This document shows, one piece after another, positions 35,482 through 45,039 of a stretch of 64,000 nucleotides of DNA. The number at the start of each line of letters is the position of its first letter. Position 1 is the first letter of the stretch. The notes beneath the pieces were generated by a model. That model was not told the DNA's origin. It made no database searches and worked only from the letters and a program-made list of their open reading frames with translations. The position numbers were made by a program, and so were the translations under genes. The stretch is from positions 121,970,149-122,034,148 of the forward strand of contig OW240917.1 of NCBI GenBank assembly GCA_933207985.1. The letters run 5' to 3'. The DNA comes from Pelobates cultripes (Eukaryota; Chordata; Amphibia; Anura; Pelobatidae).

Positions 35482-36425
35482 TGTCATGATCTCGAGCAGG
35501 TCAGATATGAGACTTTGGCCAGAGTTAACATTAGGTTCTTTATTGCTGAGTTAATACATAATAGAATAACAGGAAATCCTATAACTGAAATTATAGGAAG
35601 AAGGAAAATAAGAGAACCTATAAACGGAGTTATAGGCGAGAAGGTAAAATAATAGAAACAGAGGTTTAGGCAATATGCCCCAGACAAGTTATAAAACAGA
35701 TAAAAACCACACAAATGGGTCAGCGCTTAGTAACAATGGGAAATAGACAACAAGGATATAAATAACTAATAGAAAATCTATAGATGAAAGTAAGATAGTT
35801 TAGAGAAACAAGTAAAATAAAACAGTACAGAAAGGTTTCAGCAATTACAGGTAAAGTAGACTTTAGTGAATCACTAAATCCCTGCTGAAAGGAGTTCTGA
35901 TAACTTAGGGGAAAAAAAACACCATGCAATATTAGTTAGTAACAAAGTCCAGGTTGGTGTTATGCAGGTTGGTATAGAGCAGGTCGGTTATGAGGATCAG
36001 GTAGGTATAAAGCAGGATGGCAGGAAAAAGCAGGTTAGTAGTATAAAGCAGGTAACATAAATCAGATTGGTTGCGTTGTTCAGACTGGTATGAATCAGGT
36101 TGGAAATAAAGCTGGATTGTTGAGTAGTTCAGGCAATATGGAGCTGGTTGGTATCAAAAGGAAGATAACAAAGAAGGTATGTCCATCACTATAATTACAG
36201 GAGCAAGGATCTGAAGTCCTTCAGGCAAACCAACAACTTCAATGTAATGGCCCTGTCTTGAGCAGGGTGTAGCCTTTTGTAGGAATGTCATTAGTTCGGG
36301 CAGGTGAGGATGATGAAGGAGAGTTCAGAGTTAGTGGTTATGGAGACCACTAGTGGTGGAGAGCAGGTATTGTAGTAACATAAAGAAGAAATAAAACATA
36401 AACTTGTCGGGATAGGATCTTGACA
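35482..36425. mobile_element. Solo LTR-like element, 944 bp, 5 bp TSD
   Basis: Starts TGTCATGATC and ends GATCTTGACA (a 10 bp inverted terminus with one mismatch, TG...CA), flanked by TATAT at 35477-35481 and 36426-36430. It contains a degenerate internal repeat (GCAGGTTGGTATAAA words, about 35945-36165). It shares no sequence that I see with the 1700 and 23513 LTRs. The structure fits a solo LTR from another LTR-retrotransposon family. No coding sequence. Confidence 0.68.
35945..36165 (+). repeat. Degenerate tandem repeat inside the solo LTR
   Basis: About ten imperfect units of 15-30 bp built on CAGGTTGGTATAAA or CAGGTCGGT. The arrangement looks like local tandem duplication within the LTR. 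Confidence 0.6.
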
Positions 36426-36690
36426 TATATTTTGATAAATATGAGAAAAACTATGAGTTATGGGATACAATGGGATACAATATGAGTTATGGGATTTCTT
36501 AATTGCTGAACCTTAAGAAAGCAATCCTAAATGACACTCTTGAGAGAACATACAAAGGAGTCAATTCAATAAATGGCCAATGTTTATGAAACAGAACAAA
36601 TGTTTTAAGGCAAAGCAATAAGAAGCAGTCTAAGAGCTGTTAAATTTTCTGCCAATCAAATATTGACAGCTATTAACTAGCAGCATGGAA

Positions 36691-36900
36691 AAAGCATATA
36701 ACACATCATTAATCCTAAATTTATCTAGGGGGCATTGCTAGGTGGGGTTTTCTTAGAATAGGAGAAGAGGAAAGAACAAAGATGATCATGTACTAAGACT
36801 ACGTATGTGATGTCCTTGTATGGACATATGCGAAATTACATATGCAATGTCCTTGCAATGTACAAGGCTGTGAGTCTTATGATTCTGCTAAATAGAAATG
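36691..36900. repeat. Dispersed repeat, copy 1
   Basis: Direct copy of 44680-44852 (AAAGCATATAACA..TCATTAATCC to ACAAGGCTG..AGTCTTATGATTC). This copy has an extra piece of about 37 bp (36817-36855) that looks like a local duplication around TGTCCTTG. Its position beside retroviral pol debris suggests a 3' or LTR portion, but this is unproven. Confidence 0.6.
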
Positions 36901-37479
36901 AACTACCGGTATTTCAATCCCTCCTTTTATTCTGAAAGAATAACTAGACACAAGCATACAAAATCAGTAGAGGTCGGTAGGTGGAAATAGGGTCATCAGG
37001 ATAGGACCGATAGAGGTCAACACATCTAGGAGCACAGCTTCATACTGTGCTAGTCTAACAGGGGTTAACATTTGTCCACTCCTCCATTTACCAGATCACA
37101 TACTGTATGGTTAGCAATTACTTATAGAGACTGTACGAGGGTAGCATCTCATATATTATTAAAAAAACACAAAAAGAATTCAGCGCTAGTAATCACAAAA
37201 TTAGTCAAGGTAGGCAGCAACCCAAATGAAGGAAAACCCCTCGGGTCCTTCGGTGGATAGATACAAAAAGATATGGAAGGGCTGCGCCAAATAAGGGTAG
37301 ATAGTCCAGTAAAGTATTGCTAGGGTGCCAATAGATGGTCTAGGATACTTGATAGAGTTCCTCTGTGGATGCGTCTGGTGTAGACCGTTCCGTATATGTA
37401 AATACAAGAGAGGTAGAGGCAACTAATGGTATAGTATGAAAGTTCAGGGTGTGATAGGTAACAAAAAGTAAAGAACTCA

Positions 37480-37930
37480 CATTCAAGAGAGCTATGGCCA
37501 GCTCTGGTGTGGATTGCGTACAGCGGTATAATCCCCGCTTATGGGATATGTAGGGAGGGGGTCTCCGTCAACACCGTCTGGTAGTCCAGAACTCGGAAAA
37601 GAAAGACAGAAAGCAACAATAGTGCTCTCAATTTTGATGTGGTTCAATGTGCAGATAAGAAGAGGTAAAAAACTCACATTTGAGGGAGCTATGGCCAGCT
37701 CTGGTGTGGATAGCGTACAGCGGTATAATCCCCGCTTATAGGATATGTAGCGGCGATACGTCCGTCAGCACCGTCTGGTGATCCAAGGCTCCAATATAGA
37801 AGAATAAAAAGCAGCAATAGTGCTCTCAATTGTGATAGGTTAAGAGAGTAGTAGAGAAAATAAAATAATACTCACAAAGATAGAGCAGAGGTACTGCTCT
37901 ATGGATAGGCGCCGGTGGTATGATCCCCAC
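37480..37930 (+). repeat. Tandem repeat of about 195 bp, two full units and one partial
   Basis: The units begin at about 37478 and 37670 (AAAAACTCACATT..AG.GAGCTATGG) and share GCTCTGGTGTGGAT, GCGTACAGCGGTATAATCCC and AATAGTGCTCTCAATT. A third, more diverged unit starts near 37868 (ATACTCACAAAG...GGTGGTATGATCCCC). Alternating orientation is not seen. Confidence 0.8.
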
Positions 37931-38121
37931 CTAGGATTTCTTGGAGTACTGGAACTTTAAAATTGCCAGTGGAAGTAAAAGTAACCAGGAAAGGTTAAAA
38001 TGCCAGGAATAGGTAAAAAAAAAGTTGTTTAAAGTGCATAAAGAGTGCAATAAAAAGAGGATTGGTACAATAAAGTAGCCAAAAAACTTTTATTGATCTA
38101 AAATACACAGTAAAATACAGA

Positions 38122-38204
38122 ATTAATAACCATAAACGCGTTTCACCATAAGTGGCTTCTTTAGAAGAAGCCACTTATGGTGAAACGCGTTTATGGTTAT
38201 TAAT
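38122..38204. repeat. Perfect 39 bp inverted repeat with hammerhead-like arms
   Basis: Arms 38122-38160 and 38166-38204 are exact reverse complements around a 5 bp spacer (TTAGA). Each arm contains GAAGCCACTTATGGTGAAAC next to the self-complementary ACGCGT. In the hammerhead layout the first core box reads TAGAAGA in place of CTGANGA, so catalysis is doubtful. The palindrome would extrude or fold into a long hairpin. Confidence 0.85.
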
Positions 38205-38270
38205 ACTTTACTGGACTATCTACCCTTATTTGGCGCAGCCCTTCCATATCTTTTTGTCTCATATATTATT

Positions 38271-39380
38271 GACTGCCAAAGCTATTACACATGCTGGCAA
38301 CCCTTTAACCACTGACGTTGCTTGGTGCTTGGAGAATTTGCTGCTGGTATGTTAGTGTACCCTTGTACATATGTTAGTGTCTCCGCAAAACTGAGTACGT
38401 TTTTTTCATGCACACAAAGTCTACAGGCCTTGTTGTAATCCACCACAACAGATGCATTCTGTAGGGGAGCTTTTAACTCTTGAAAGTGTAGCTTTACTTT
38501 TCCCATTGCATTGTGTTAGATATTCATAAAGTCTTTTTGAGAAATGCCTGTCTCTCAAAAAAAGTTGCAGTTATTTCTTTGCCAGCGGAATTTTACAGAC
38601 AGCATCCATCATTTCTGGAGTGAGTTGGCAAAGTCCTTGACATAAAACATATCCCACAAATTCCACTTGTGGCTGGGCAATATAGCCCATTTTCTTGAAC
38701 ACTTTTATTGCCACACTGGCATAGAAGTTACAGCAGTTAAACACTTTATTCATTATTTTCTTGTCCGATAGGTTTGGTAACCCATAAGTAATCCATATAC
38801 TGGACCAGCACAGTGGCAGTAGTGTGAGTACAGAGTGCTCTGCTCATGTTTCCACCAAAAATAGATACAGTCTCTGTGTATCCGTGAGGCAGCCTGGGCC
38901 AGGTAAGCTGGCACTTCTGTGTCTGTTCTATATTTACTTGTTTAACCCCTTAAGGACACATGACATGTGTGACATGTCATGATTCCCTTTTATTCCAGAA
39001 GTTTGGTCCTTAAGGAGTTAAAGGCAAATAACAATTGGATTTCCATAGCCACTAGGATACAAAATAAAGTGTTTTAAGTCCATTGTAGTCTGCATGCAGC
39101 TTAAAGGTGTAGTTCATTTGAAAAGTAGCAGACACCCCTAAGTAATATAAGTCTGTATCACAGACTGTAACTGTAATTCTTTGTAAGCCTCCAGCCTCTG
39201 AGACTATTATAAGGCTGGGCTGATTATTTCAATATAATAGCCACAGGTATGACATTTCTGGGTTATCGGGTTTTGCCAGTTGCCCAAGTATTAGGAGAAA
39301 CATTGGAGAGAATCACCTTAAGTGCTTGCTGGTCACTCATAGGCAGCATGGGATCAGTGGGCAAATTAACCTTGACATGA
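38271..39380 (-). pseudogene. Endogenous retrovirus pol debris (RT and start of RNase H)
   Basis: Minus-strand text in shifting frames shows, from about 39380 downward, a possible RT N-terminal region. Then comes VLVQYMDYLWV near 38800, the catalytic YXDD box with the second Asp replaced by Tyr. PQVEFVGYVL...LTPEMMDAVCKIP near 38600 is the segment after the palm in class I (gamma/epsilon-type) retroviral RT. FQELKAPLQNASVVVDYNKA and LCVHEKNV near 38440 are the connection region. Frameshifts and stops are many. A MITE (38942-39021) is inserted and a Penelope-type element cuts the 3' side. It cannot encode an enzyme. Confidence 0.7.
38942..39021. mobile_element. 80 bp TTAA MITE
   Basis: TTAA at both ends, with inverted termini TTAACCCCTTAAGGAC and GTCCTTAAGGAGTTAA. 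The inside has a further palindrome (ACATGTGTGACATGT). TTAA target sites are typical of piggyBac-type transposition. This tiny unit is non-autonomous and inserted in retroviral pol debris. Confidence 0.82.
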
Positions 39381-39399
39381 TCACCTGAAAGCTATATCA

Positions 39400-40330
39400 C
39401 ATAAAGATTTAGATCACATATTTATTCTTAGACAGTTCAAAATCATTATTCTTAGACAGTGCAAATTTATGTTTTTTTGGTTTTTGTTCTCACAACTTAA
39501 TTTCATAGTGTCAGCAAACTAAGCAATACACTTTACAAGTTACAAAATGTTTCATCTTGGAACACTCTGTTATATGAGAGAGGCATTTATTCTATATGAT
39601 GAGTCTATAAATCACTTAAAGTCTGCACATCCCCCCATGTATGTTTAAATGATTAAAGAATCATGTAAAATAAAACAGTTATTCTATCAGGGTCCTTGGT
39701 TATTAGATTTGCAATTTATCAGGTCAAGGGTTGAGAATGGGACATAACGTTATCTACTAATAACAACATCATTTCTATCCGGCATCAAAGTCTCTCGGAG
39801 GCACATCATCTTGGCCCTTATCCTGCTTAGTGCAAGTTGAGGATTGTTTATTTCTCAACTCATTTTTGATCATTCCTGTGCTGTTAGCATTTAAATCCTT
39901 CAACAACCATTTCGGAGAGAGAGATAACCTTGCAGAGCCGACAAAAAGGGAATCAAAATGGTTTATTTTCAAATATTTGTTTTGCAACCAATGTATAATT
40001 ATTAATTGAAAACAAAATGCTAAAATTATCAATTAAAACTCTTACCTAATCCAGGATAGTACTGAAACTATTTAACGTTACACTAAAATCACAGTGGAAA
40101 TCTTCTTATATTCTACAGTCTAAAATCAGTTTGTAATTATAAAATGTAAAATAGCAAAAAAGTGGAAAACACCCAGAATACGTGTAAATTAATATATAAA
40201 ATATACAACAACCTGATGGAAAATGTAATCCATATGAATTCTGTATAAGGATCAGAAATCTAACATAACGTAATACAGTTAAGAAACTTTTAAATATATA
40301 AATATAAGTGATTGTAGATACACTCACAAA
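39400..40330. other. Gene-free interval
   Basis: Nothing firmly recognisable. An 85-codon minus-strand frame (39775-40032) has no known domain; it could be retroviral debris continuing from 39.4 kb, but I cannot show that. Confidence 0.35.
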
Positions 40331-40781
40331 CACACGTGGAATAAGGCTTCTCGCCCACTGAGGGGCAGTATGTGATGCGATGGATAGGCTGGAAAATCAT
40401 CTCATAGAACATATGGAAATAAAGGAAATCACAGATAGTGAAGTTTGTTATTAAAATACAAAATCACAATTTATTGGTCACACTTACATGTGTGTATATC
40501 ACAAAGAGCGTATCTCTCAATAACCTGGAACTCCATGCAGTGTAGTCATCAATCCAAAATAGGAACTAACAGGAGGGGTTATCAAAGAGCGGCCAAAATA
40601 CAAATACATGCAAATTAAAAAACAATATAAAATGGCAATATGAAATATAAGTCCATATATAAAAGTCCAACGCGTTTCGTCCTGTAAAGATATAGGACTT
40701 CTTCAGGTATCGTCCTGTAAAGATATAGGACTTCTTCAGGTATCCGCGTTTCGTCCTGTAAAGATATAGGACTTCTTCAGG
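40331..40781 (-). mobile_element. Inverted Penelope-type end abutting the Penelope ORF
   Basis: On the minus strand this AT-rich stretch follows three tandem partial copies of the hammerhead-like motif (40665-40781) and continues to about 40331. It is opposite in orientation to the RT gene that begins directly at 40783. Penelope elements often carry partial terminal repeats, some inverted, beside a 5'-truncated body, which fits this arrangement. The outer boundary is not certain. Confidence 0.55.
40669..40707 (-). ncRNA. Hammerhead-like ribozyme motif, stem I weak
   Basis: On the minus strand, from 40706 downward: CTGAAGA (core box 1), one extra A, stem II GTCC/GGAC around a 12-base loop, GAAA (core box 2), then the self-complementary ACGCGT and T (the presumed cleavage residue, complement of 40669). 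Stem I would need GGAC (complement of 40668-40665) to pair with the bases before CTGA, but only one pair forms. Two further incomplete copies follow at 40711-40740 and 40745-40781. Self-cleavage of this copy alone is unlikely; pairing between copies through ACGCGT is possible. Confidence 0.5.
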
Positions 40782-40782
40782 T

Positions 40783-41799
40783 AAATTTAAAGAGGAATTA
40801 CATGGTATTTTATTAACAGGTTTGAGGAACGAGATTATAAATAAAGATGAATTTAATTATTTATTTATCAACTCACCTAAGACAGCTGTCTTTTATTACT
40901 TGCCTAAAGTGCACAAATGCTTGGAATCTCCACCAGGAAGACCTATTATCAGTGGTATTGGGTCTCTTACTAGCAATATCTCACAGTATATCGATTTCTT
41001 TTTGCAGAAATATGTTGTTTTAGCCAAATCGTATACCAAAGATTCTGTCCAGATCATCAAAGAATTGGAAGGTCTTGAATGGAAAGATGAATACCTTTGG
41101 GTAACAGTTGACGTCACCTCTTTATACACTATGATTGATCACGAGAAGGGCATTGAAGCTGTACGTAATGTCCTGAGTCGTGATCCAGATATGAACCCAG
41201 GACAGGCCACCTTTGTTTTAGATCTCATCAGATTCATCCTGTTCCACAACTATTTTTGGTTTGAAGGGTTATATTACCTTCAAACATGTGGAACAGCGAT
41301 GGGCACCAGGTTCGCACCAAGTTATGCCAACATTTTTGTGGCTGATTGGGAATTGAACAATATTTGGTGTAATAACCCATTTGGTGCGAACCTGGTGCAA
41401 TGGAGAAGGTACATTGATGACGTTTTAATTATCTGGAAAGGTGGCAGAAGTCTTTTAACTGAATTTTTATCTTACATCAATTCTAATACATATGGACTGA
41501 GGTTTACTGAAGAAATCCATGATAGGTATATTAATTTTTTAGATCTTACCCTTTTTATTAAAGATAAAAGAATTTTTAGTAAAACTTTTTTTAAACCGAC
41601 AGATGGAAATGGTTTTATTGAATTTTCAAGTTGCCACCATCGGAAATGGCTGACGAACATTCCCAAAGGACAGCATTTGAGATTATATAGGAATTGCACC
41701 GAGAAAGAAGATTTTAATCAACAGGTCCAGGTTTTGAATAAAAAATTTTGGATAGAAATTATCCTGAAATACTTCTATCCAATACACAAAAACAGGTAG
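40783..41799 (+). pseudogene. Penelope-like element reverse transcriptase (frame 1)
   Basis: This is the RT of a Penelope-like retroelement, a group related to telomerase RT. The frame is open from 40783 (KFKEELHGILLTGLRNEI...), so the TTG at 40822 is not the true start; the 5' part of the gene is missing. Counting from 40822: KTAVFYYLPKVHK at 20-32 and GRPIISGIGSLTSNISQYID at 39-58. Motif A, VTVDVTSLYT, is at 94-103, and motif B, TCGTAMGTRFAPSYANIFVA, is at 155-174. The catalytic box RYIDDVLIIW is at 196-205, and FFKPTDGNGF lies near 265. The core catalytic Asp residues are intact. A slip near 41742 in an A/T run sends the 3' part into another frame, so the 20 codons after it are spurious. 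Confidence 0.9.
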
Positions 41800-42548
41800 A
41801 AGGTTATCAGAGGAGAGATGTTCTAATGAATACCAAGGAGACTAAGAAGGGTGCTGGGAATCAGTCAGAATTTGCTTTTTTGACAAAATTTAGCAATAAG
41901 GCCAATTTAATCGAGAAGTCTATTAAGAAAAATTGGCCTATATTGCTACAGGATAAGTTTTTAAAAAAGATTTTACCTCAGAACCCTAGAGTAATTTATA
42001 AAAGACCCAATAATTTGAGGAATATTTTAGCTCCTAGTATTTTGCCCAAAAGACAAGTTGAAAATGAGAAGATGAATTTCCTAATAGAAAGGCCTAAGGG
42101 TTTTTTTAAATGTGGTAGGTGTAGCACATGTAAATTTCAAAAGAATAAGACAACAGAATTTTCTAGCATGGTAACTAAAGAAACTTTTAAAATAAAACAT
42201 TTTATCAACTGTCAAAGTAAATTTGTGGTATACTTGCTACAGTGTAAATGTGGGGTCCAATATATTGGACGGACGATTAGGAAATTACACACTAGATTGC
42301 TTGAACATTTTAATGGGATTAAAAATAAAAATGAGAAGCATAGTGTACCCAGACACTGTAATACATGCAAAGATTTCGATTTTAATGATTTTATTTGTAT
42401 TGGGATCGACATGGTTTTACCTCACTGGAGAGGGGGGGACACAGAAAAGAGGTTAGCAATGAGAGAAACAGAGTGGATATATAAAATGAAATCCTCTGTT
42501 CCCTCAGGATTGAATACTGATTTAGACATATTAGTTTTTATGGATTGA
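41748..42548 (+). pseudogene. Penelope-like element GIY-YIG endonuclease (frame 2)
   Basis: Continuation of the Penelope ORF after the frameshift. A linker with CGRCSTCKF (residues 122-130, a zinc-binding-like cysteine cluster) leads to the GIY-YIG nuclease. VVYLLQCKCGVQYIGRT at 160-176 is the signature, with the first motif varied as VVY and the second as QYIG. Arg175 follows, then RLLEH with the acidic residue at about 186, HCNTC at 203-207, and RETEWIYKMKSSVPSGLN at 239-256. In autonomous elements this domain nicks DNA to prime target-site reverse transcription. The domain looks intact and ends at a natural stop; only the frameshift and 5' truncation prevent a full protein. Confidence 0.9.
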
Positions 42549-43845
42549 TTGTACGATGTTTTATTTATGACCTCTTTTTATTCACACCTTTGAGTTTATC
42601 TATTTATTTGTTTAATATGGATATATATCCTTTGTATGTATTTTCTATATGCATTTTCATATATTTTTATACACATATATTTTTTATATAGATTTTTATG
42701 GTATCACATTTTTGAAAAGAAATTTAATAAGATATTTATATGTGAATTTTATATGTGTTTTGATTTTATATGCCTTCAGCTTTTATCATAATTATCATTA
42801 CTCTTATTTATATTTATAGATTTTTTATATTGATCTTTACTCTTACATAATTTGATGATTATTCATTTGTCCACATTTTTTACATGTTATTCATCTACTC
42901 CTCTATTATTATTATATAGAGGTTTTTTTGTAAGGTTTATGTACATCTTTATTATAATGGATATTGTGGAAATATAAATGGACTCTTTTTTTTTCCTTAA
43001 TAGGCTATACATTTTTTATATATTTTTATATATTTTTTCATACATATAAATTTTTTTATATATCCTTTCCTCCTTTTGTCCACCTGTCTGATTTATATTT
43101 CCCCCCTTTACATTTAGTATTCTTTTGTTAGGGGTTAGTAGTGGGGTAGGCAGGCATTGTAAATCCGGTTTGCATATTTGTAGAGCGTTTTTTTTTTTTT
43201 TTTCATAAGATCGCTCTTTAATGCTACCGTGTATATGAACAATAAAGTTGTTTGCGGTTCACCTTGGTTGAGCATGCGCATAGCGGTCACGTATACGTCA
43301 TGACGTATGACGTTATGCGTGATGACGCATGGACGCATGCGCAACCACGGCAATTATGGAAGCCGGTAGATACACCGGCGGATTTAAAAGGAGGAAGACG
43401 GAGAAAGATGGAAGAAGCTCCTGAGGAAGTCTGGCGACGAAACGCGTTGAGCATTGAACACTGAGCACTATCTGGGACCCTGCATTGTGGTATTAGCGGT
43501 TTTATTTTGTGTGTATGCTGTTTGTTTACATTTATACTTTGGGCCATTTGAATATATGTGTCATTTACTTGGTGCAATTTTAACACCAGCATTTTGCCTT
43601 TGAGCATTTGCACTTTCATTTTGCACTTTATTGCCCAGTTCAGCATTATGTATCATTGAGCTGCTATACCTATGGGTTCCTGCTTATTTATTGTTTTGGC
43701 ACTTATTATTGTGCTGTTATTTTTTATCTTGTGTCAATAAATTACTATTTTTTGGATATTAGTCATTATATATATTTTTCTTGCCCTCATATATACCGAT
43801 ATAGTGACTGTGGCGCCCTGTTACTTTGTATATATTTCTATTTGA
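42549..43845 (+). mobile_element. Penelope-like element 3' region
   Basis: After the ORF stop there is about 0.6 kb of very AT-rich sequence (ATATATTTTT words, 42600-43060). A GC-richer module follows (43255-43470), with a CATGCGCA...TGCGCATG-type palindromic region (43270-43345) leading to the ribozyme motif at 43417. The region then runs into TGGCGCCCTGTTACTTTG near 43812, resembling the 3' end of frog Penelope copies. The precise end and a target duplication were not found. Confidence 0.65.
43417..43452 (+). ncRNA. Hammerhead-type self-cleaving ribozyme motif
   Basis: All parts are present in order. Stem I strand GCTC (43417-43420); core CTGAGGA (43421-43427); one extra A (43428); stem II GTC-TGGC-GAC (43429-43438); core GAA with A15.1 (43439-43442). 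Stem III lies in the self-complementary ACGCGT (43442-43447); cleavage-site T (43448); stem I partner GAGC (43449-43452). The predicted cut is after 43448. Stem III is only two base pairs within one molecule, but ACGCGT can pair with a second copy, so a dimeric form is plausible. Hammerhead variants are known in Penelope-type elements. Location after the RT/GIY-YIG gene and on the same strand supports this. Activity is not shown. Confidence 0.72.
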
Positions 43846-43964
43846 TTATTGGATTTGGAGTGTCCTATTTACAGAGGCTGGCCTGCACTTGGTTTATATC
43901 CATCGTTACTGTTCATTCACCCATCTTTCTATTTTCTTGTTTGTGTGTGTATGTAATTGTTTGT

Positions 43965-44133
43965 CAGTGTATATGAGAGTGTGTGTCTGTCAATGAGTGT
44001 ATGCGTCTGTCAGTGAGTGAGCGTCTGTCAGTCAAAGTGCGGCCTTGACAGGAAGAGGTGGGGGAAATATAAATTGGGGAGGGGGGGCGAGCACCTGCCT
44101 AGGACAGCACAAATCCTAAAAACACCACTGGGT
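43965..44133 (+). mobile_element. hAT-type right end with attached minisatellite
   Basis: GTGTCTGTCAGTGAGTG-type units (43965-44037) lead to GGGGGGGCGAGCACCTGCC and an end CCTAAAAACACCACTG (44118-44133), the mirror of a hAT-type start CAGTGGTGTTTTTAGG. The left end is missing, probably lost at the junction with the Penelope tail. The same GTCTGTCAGTGA unit makes up the array at 61600-62340. Confidence 0.5.
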
Positions 44134-44679
44134 AGGGGGTCATATATGCTTGGGAACTGAGATGGACAAATCCACTCTCACTCCCATAACTTCAAAATCC
44201 ACTCTTACTCCCATTCACTACAGCAGATTGTTCCATCCGATAAGCCAAAATGGCAAGCAAGTGTGTGTGTGCAATCAAACAGAAAATATAAATTATCAAT
44301 TAAAAACAATCTTAAACCTAAGACAAATGCACTACAATGTACTACTTTATACAATTGGTGGGCGGGCTTAGATCTGGATAGAAGATACTTAATCTACTTT
44401 TCCAACACACTGGAAAGCCATCTGCTTTCCTATAATACTGGAAAATACCAGGGTGGGCTCAAATCACCCTGATAGTTGAAGGGAGCCAAATCTGCCATTC
44501 ATGTTCCAACCAGGGCTCAGTATTTTGGCAAACCAGACATTATGTAACTAGGAAGCATAAAACATAAGACAATTATGCACTCACCAGTTCTAGTTGATCA
44601 AAATCCCAGACCAAAGCCCCCCAAACTGTTGGAACATCTGTTCTTGGTGATCACCAGAATTACCAGCATGGTAACATAT
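44134..44679. other. Gene-free interval
   Basis: A local duplication of ATCCACTCTCACTCCCATAAC is visible near 44170-44215. No gene. Confidence 0.4.
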
Positions 44680-44852
44680 AAAGCATATAACAAATCATTA
44701 ATCCTAAATTTATCTAGGGAGCATTACTAGGTAGGGTTTTCCTAGAATAGGAGAAGATGGGAGAACAAGGATGGTCATGTGCTAAGACTACATATGTGAT
44801 GTCCTTGCAATTTACAAGGCTGTTAGTCTTATGATTCAGCTGAACAGAAATT
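44680..44852. repeat. Dispersed repeat, copy 2
   Basis: Matches 36691-36900 in the same orientation without its roughly 37 bp internal duplication. The source element is unidentified. Confidence 0.6.
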
Positions 44853-44869
44853 AACCCTTTCAAGTGTAT

Positions 44870-44974
44870 AAGAAATTCCAGTTTGTGTAGTGGATGTCGT
44901 TTGTGTGTATAGGGGATGCAGTGTGTTTGTGTAAGGGAGCAAGTATGTGCGTATAGTGGATGCAGTGTCTCATA
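44870..44974 (+). repeat. GT-rich minisatellite, left remnant
   Basis: Units around GTGTATAGGGGATGCAGTGT. The same type of unit continues at 47575-47720, on the other side of an L1, so the LINE appears to have landed in the array. Confidence 0.55.
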
Positions 44975-45039
44975 CTCAAACCTGTCCCTGTGTTAAAATG
45001 ATCGTGGGTCTCCCCCCTTCCCTGGGATGGGTGTGGGAC

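Larger units (their letters stand above)
37161..38256. mobile_element. Penelope-related non-autonomous fold-back element, 14 bp TSD
   Basis: TCTCATATATTATT occurs at 37147-37160 and 38257-38270, bracketing this 1096 bp insert. Near both ends is an inverted repeat of over 45 bp (about 37262-37315 and 38205-38255: AAAAAGATATGGAAGGGCTG / CAGCCCTTCCATATCTTTTT). The middle holds diverged tandem units of about 195 bp (37480-37860), and the right part is a perfect palindrome (38122-38204) containing hammerhead-like text. A TTTGGCGCAGCCC word near its end recalls the 3' end of frog Penelope elements. No protein remains. It interrupts retroviral pol debris. Confidence 0.72.

Noticed and set aside
40665..40781. 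Possible CRISPR-like repeat array
   Set aside because: Three unequal copies with no spacers of constant size, in a eukaryotic retroelement; the hammerhead-like fold explains it.
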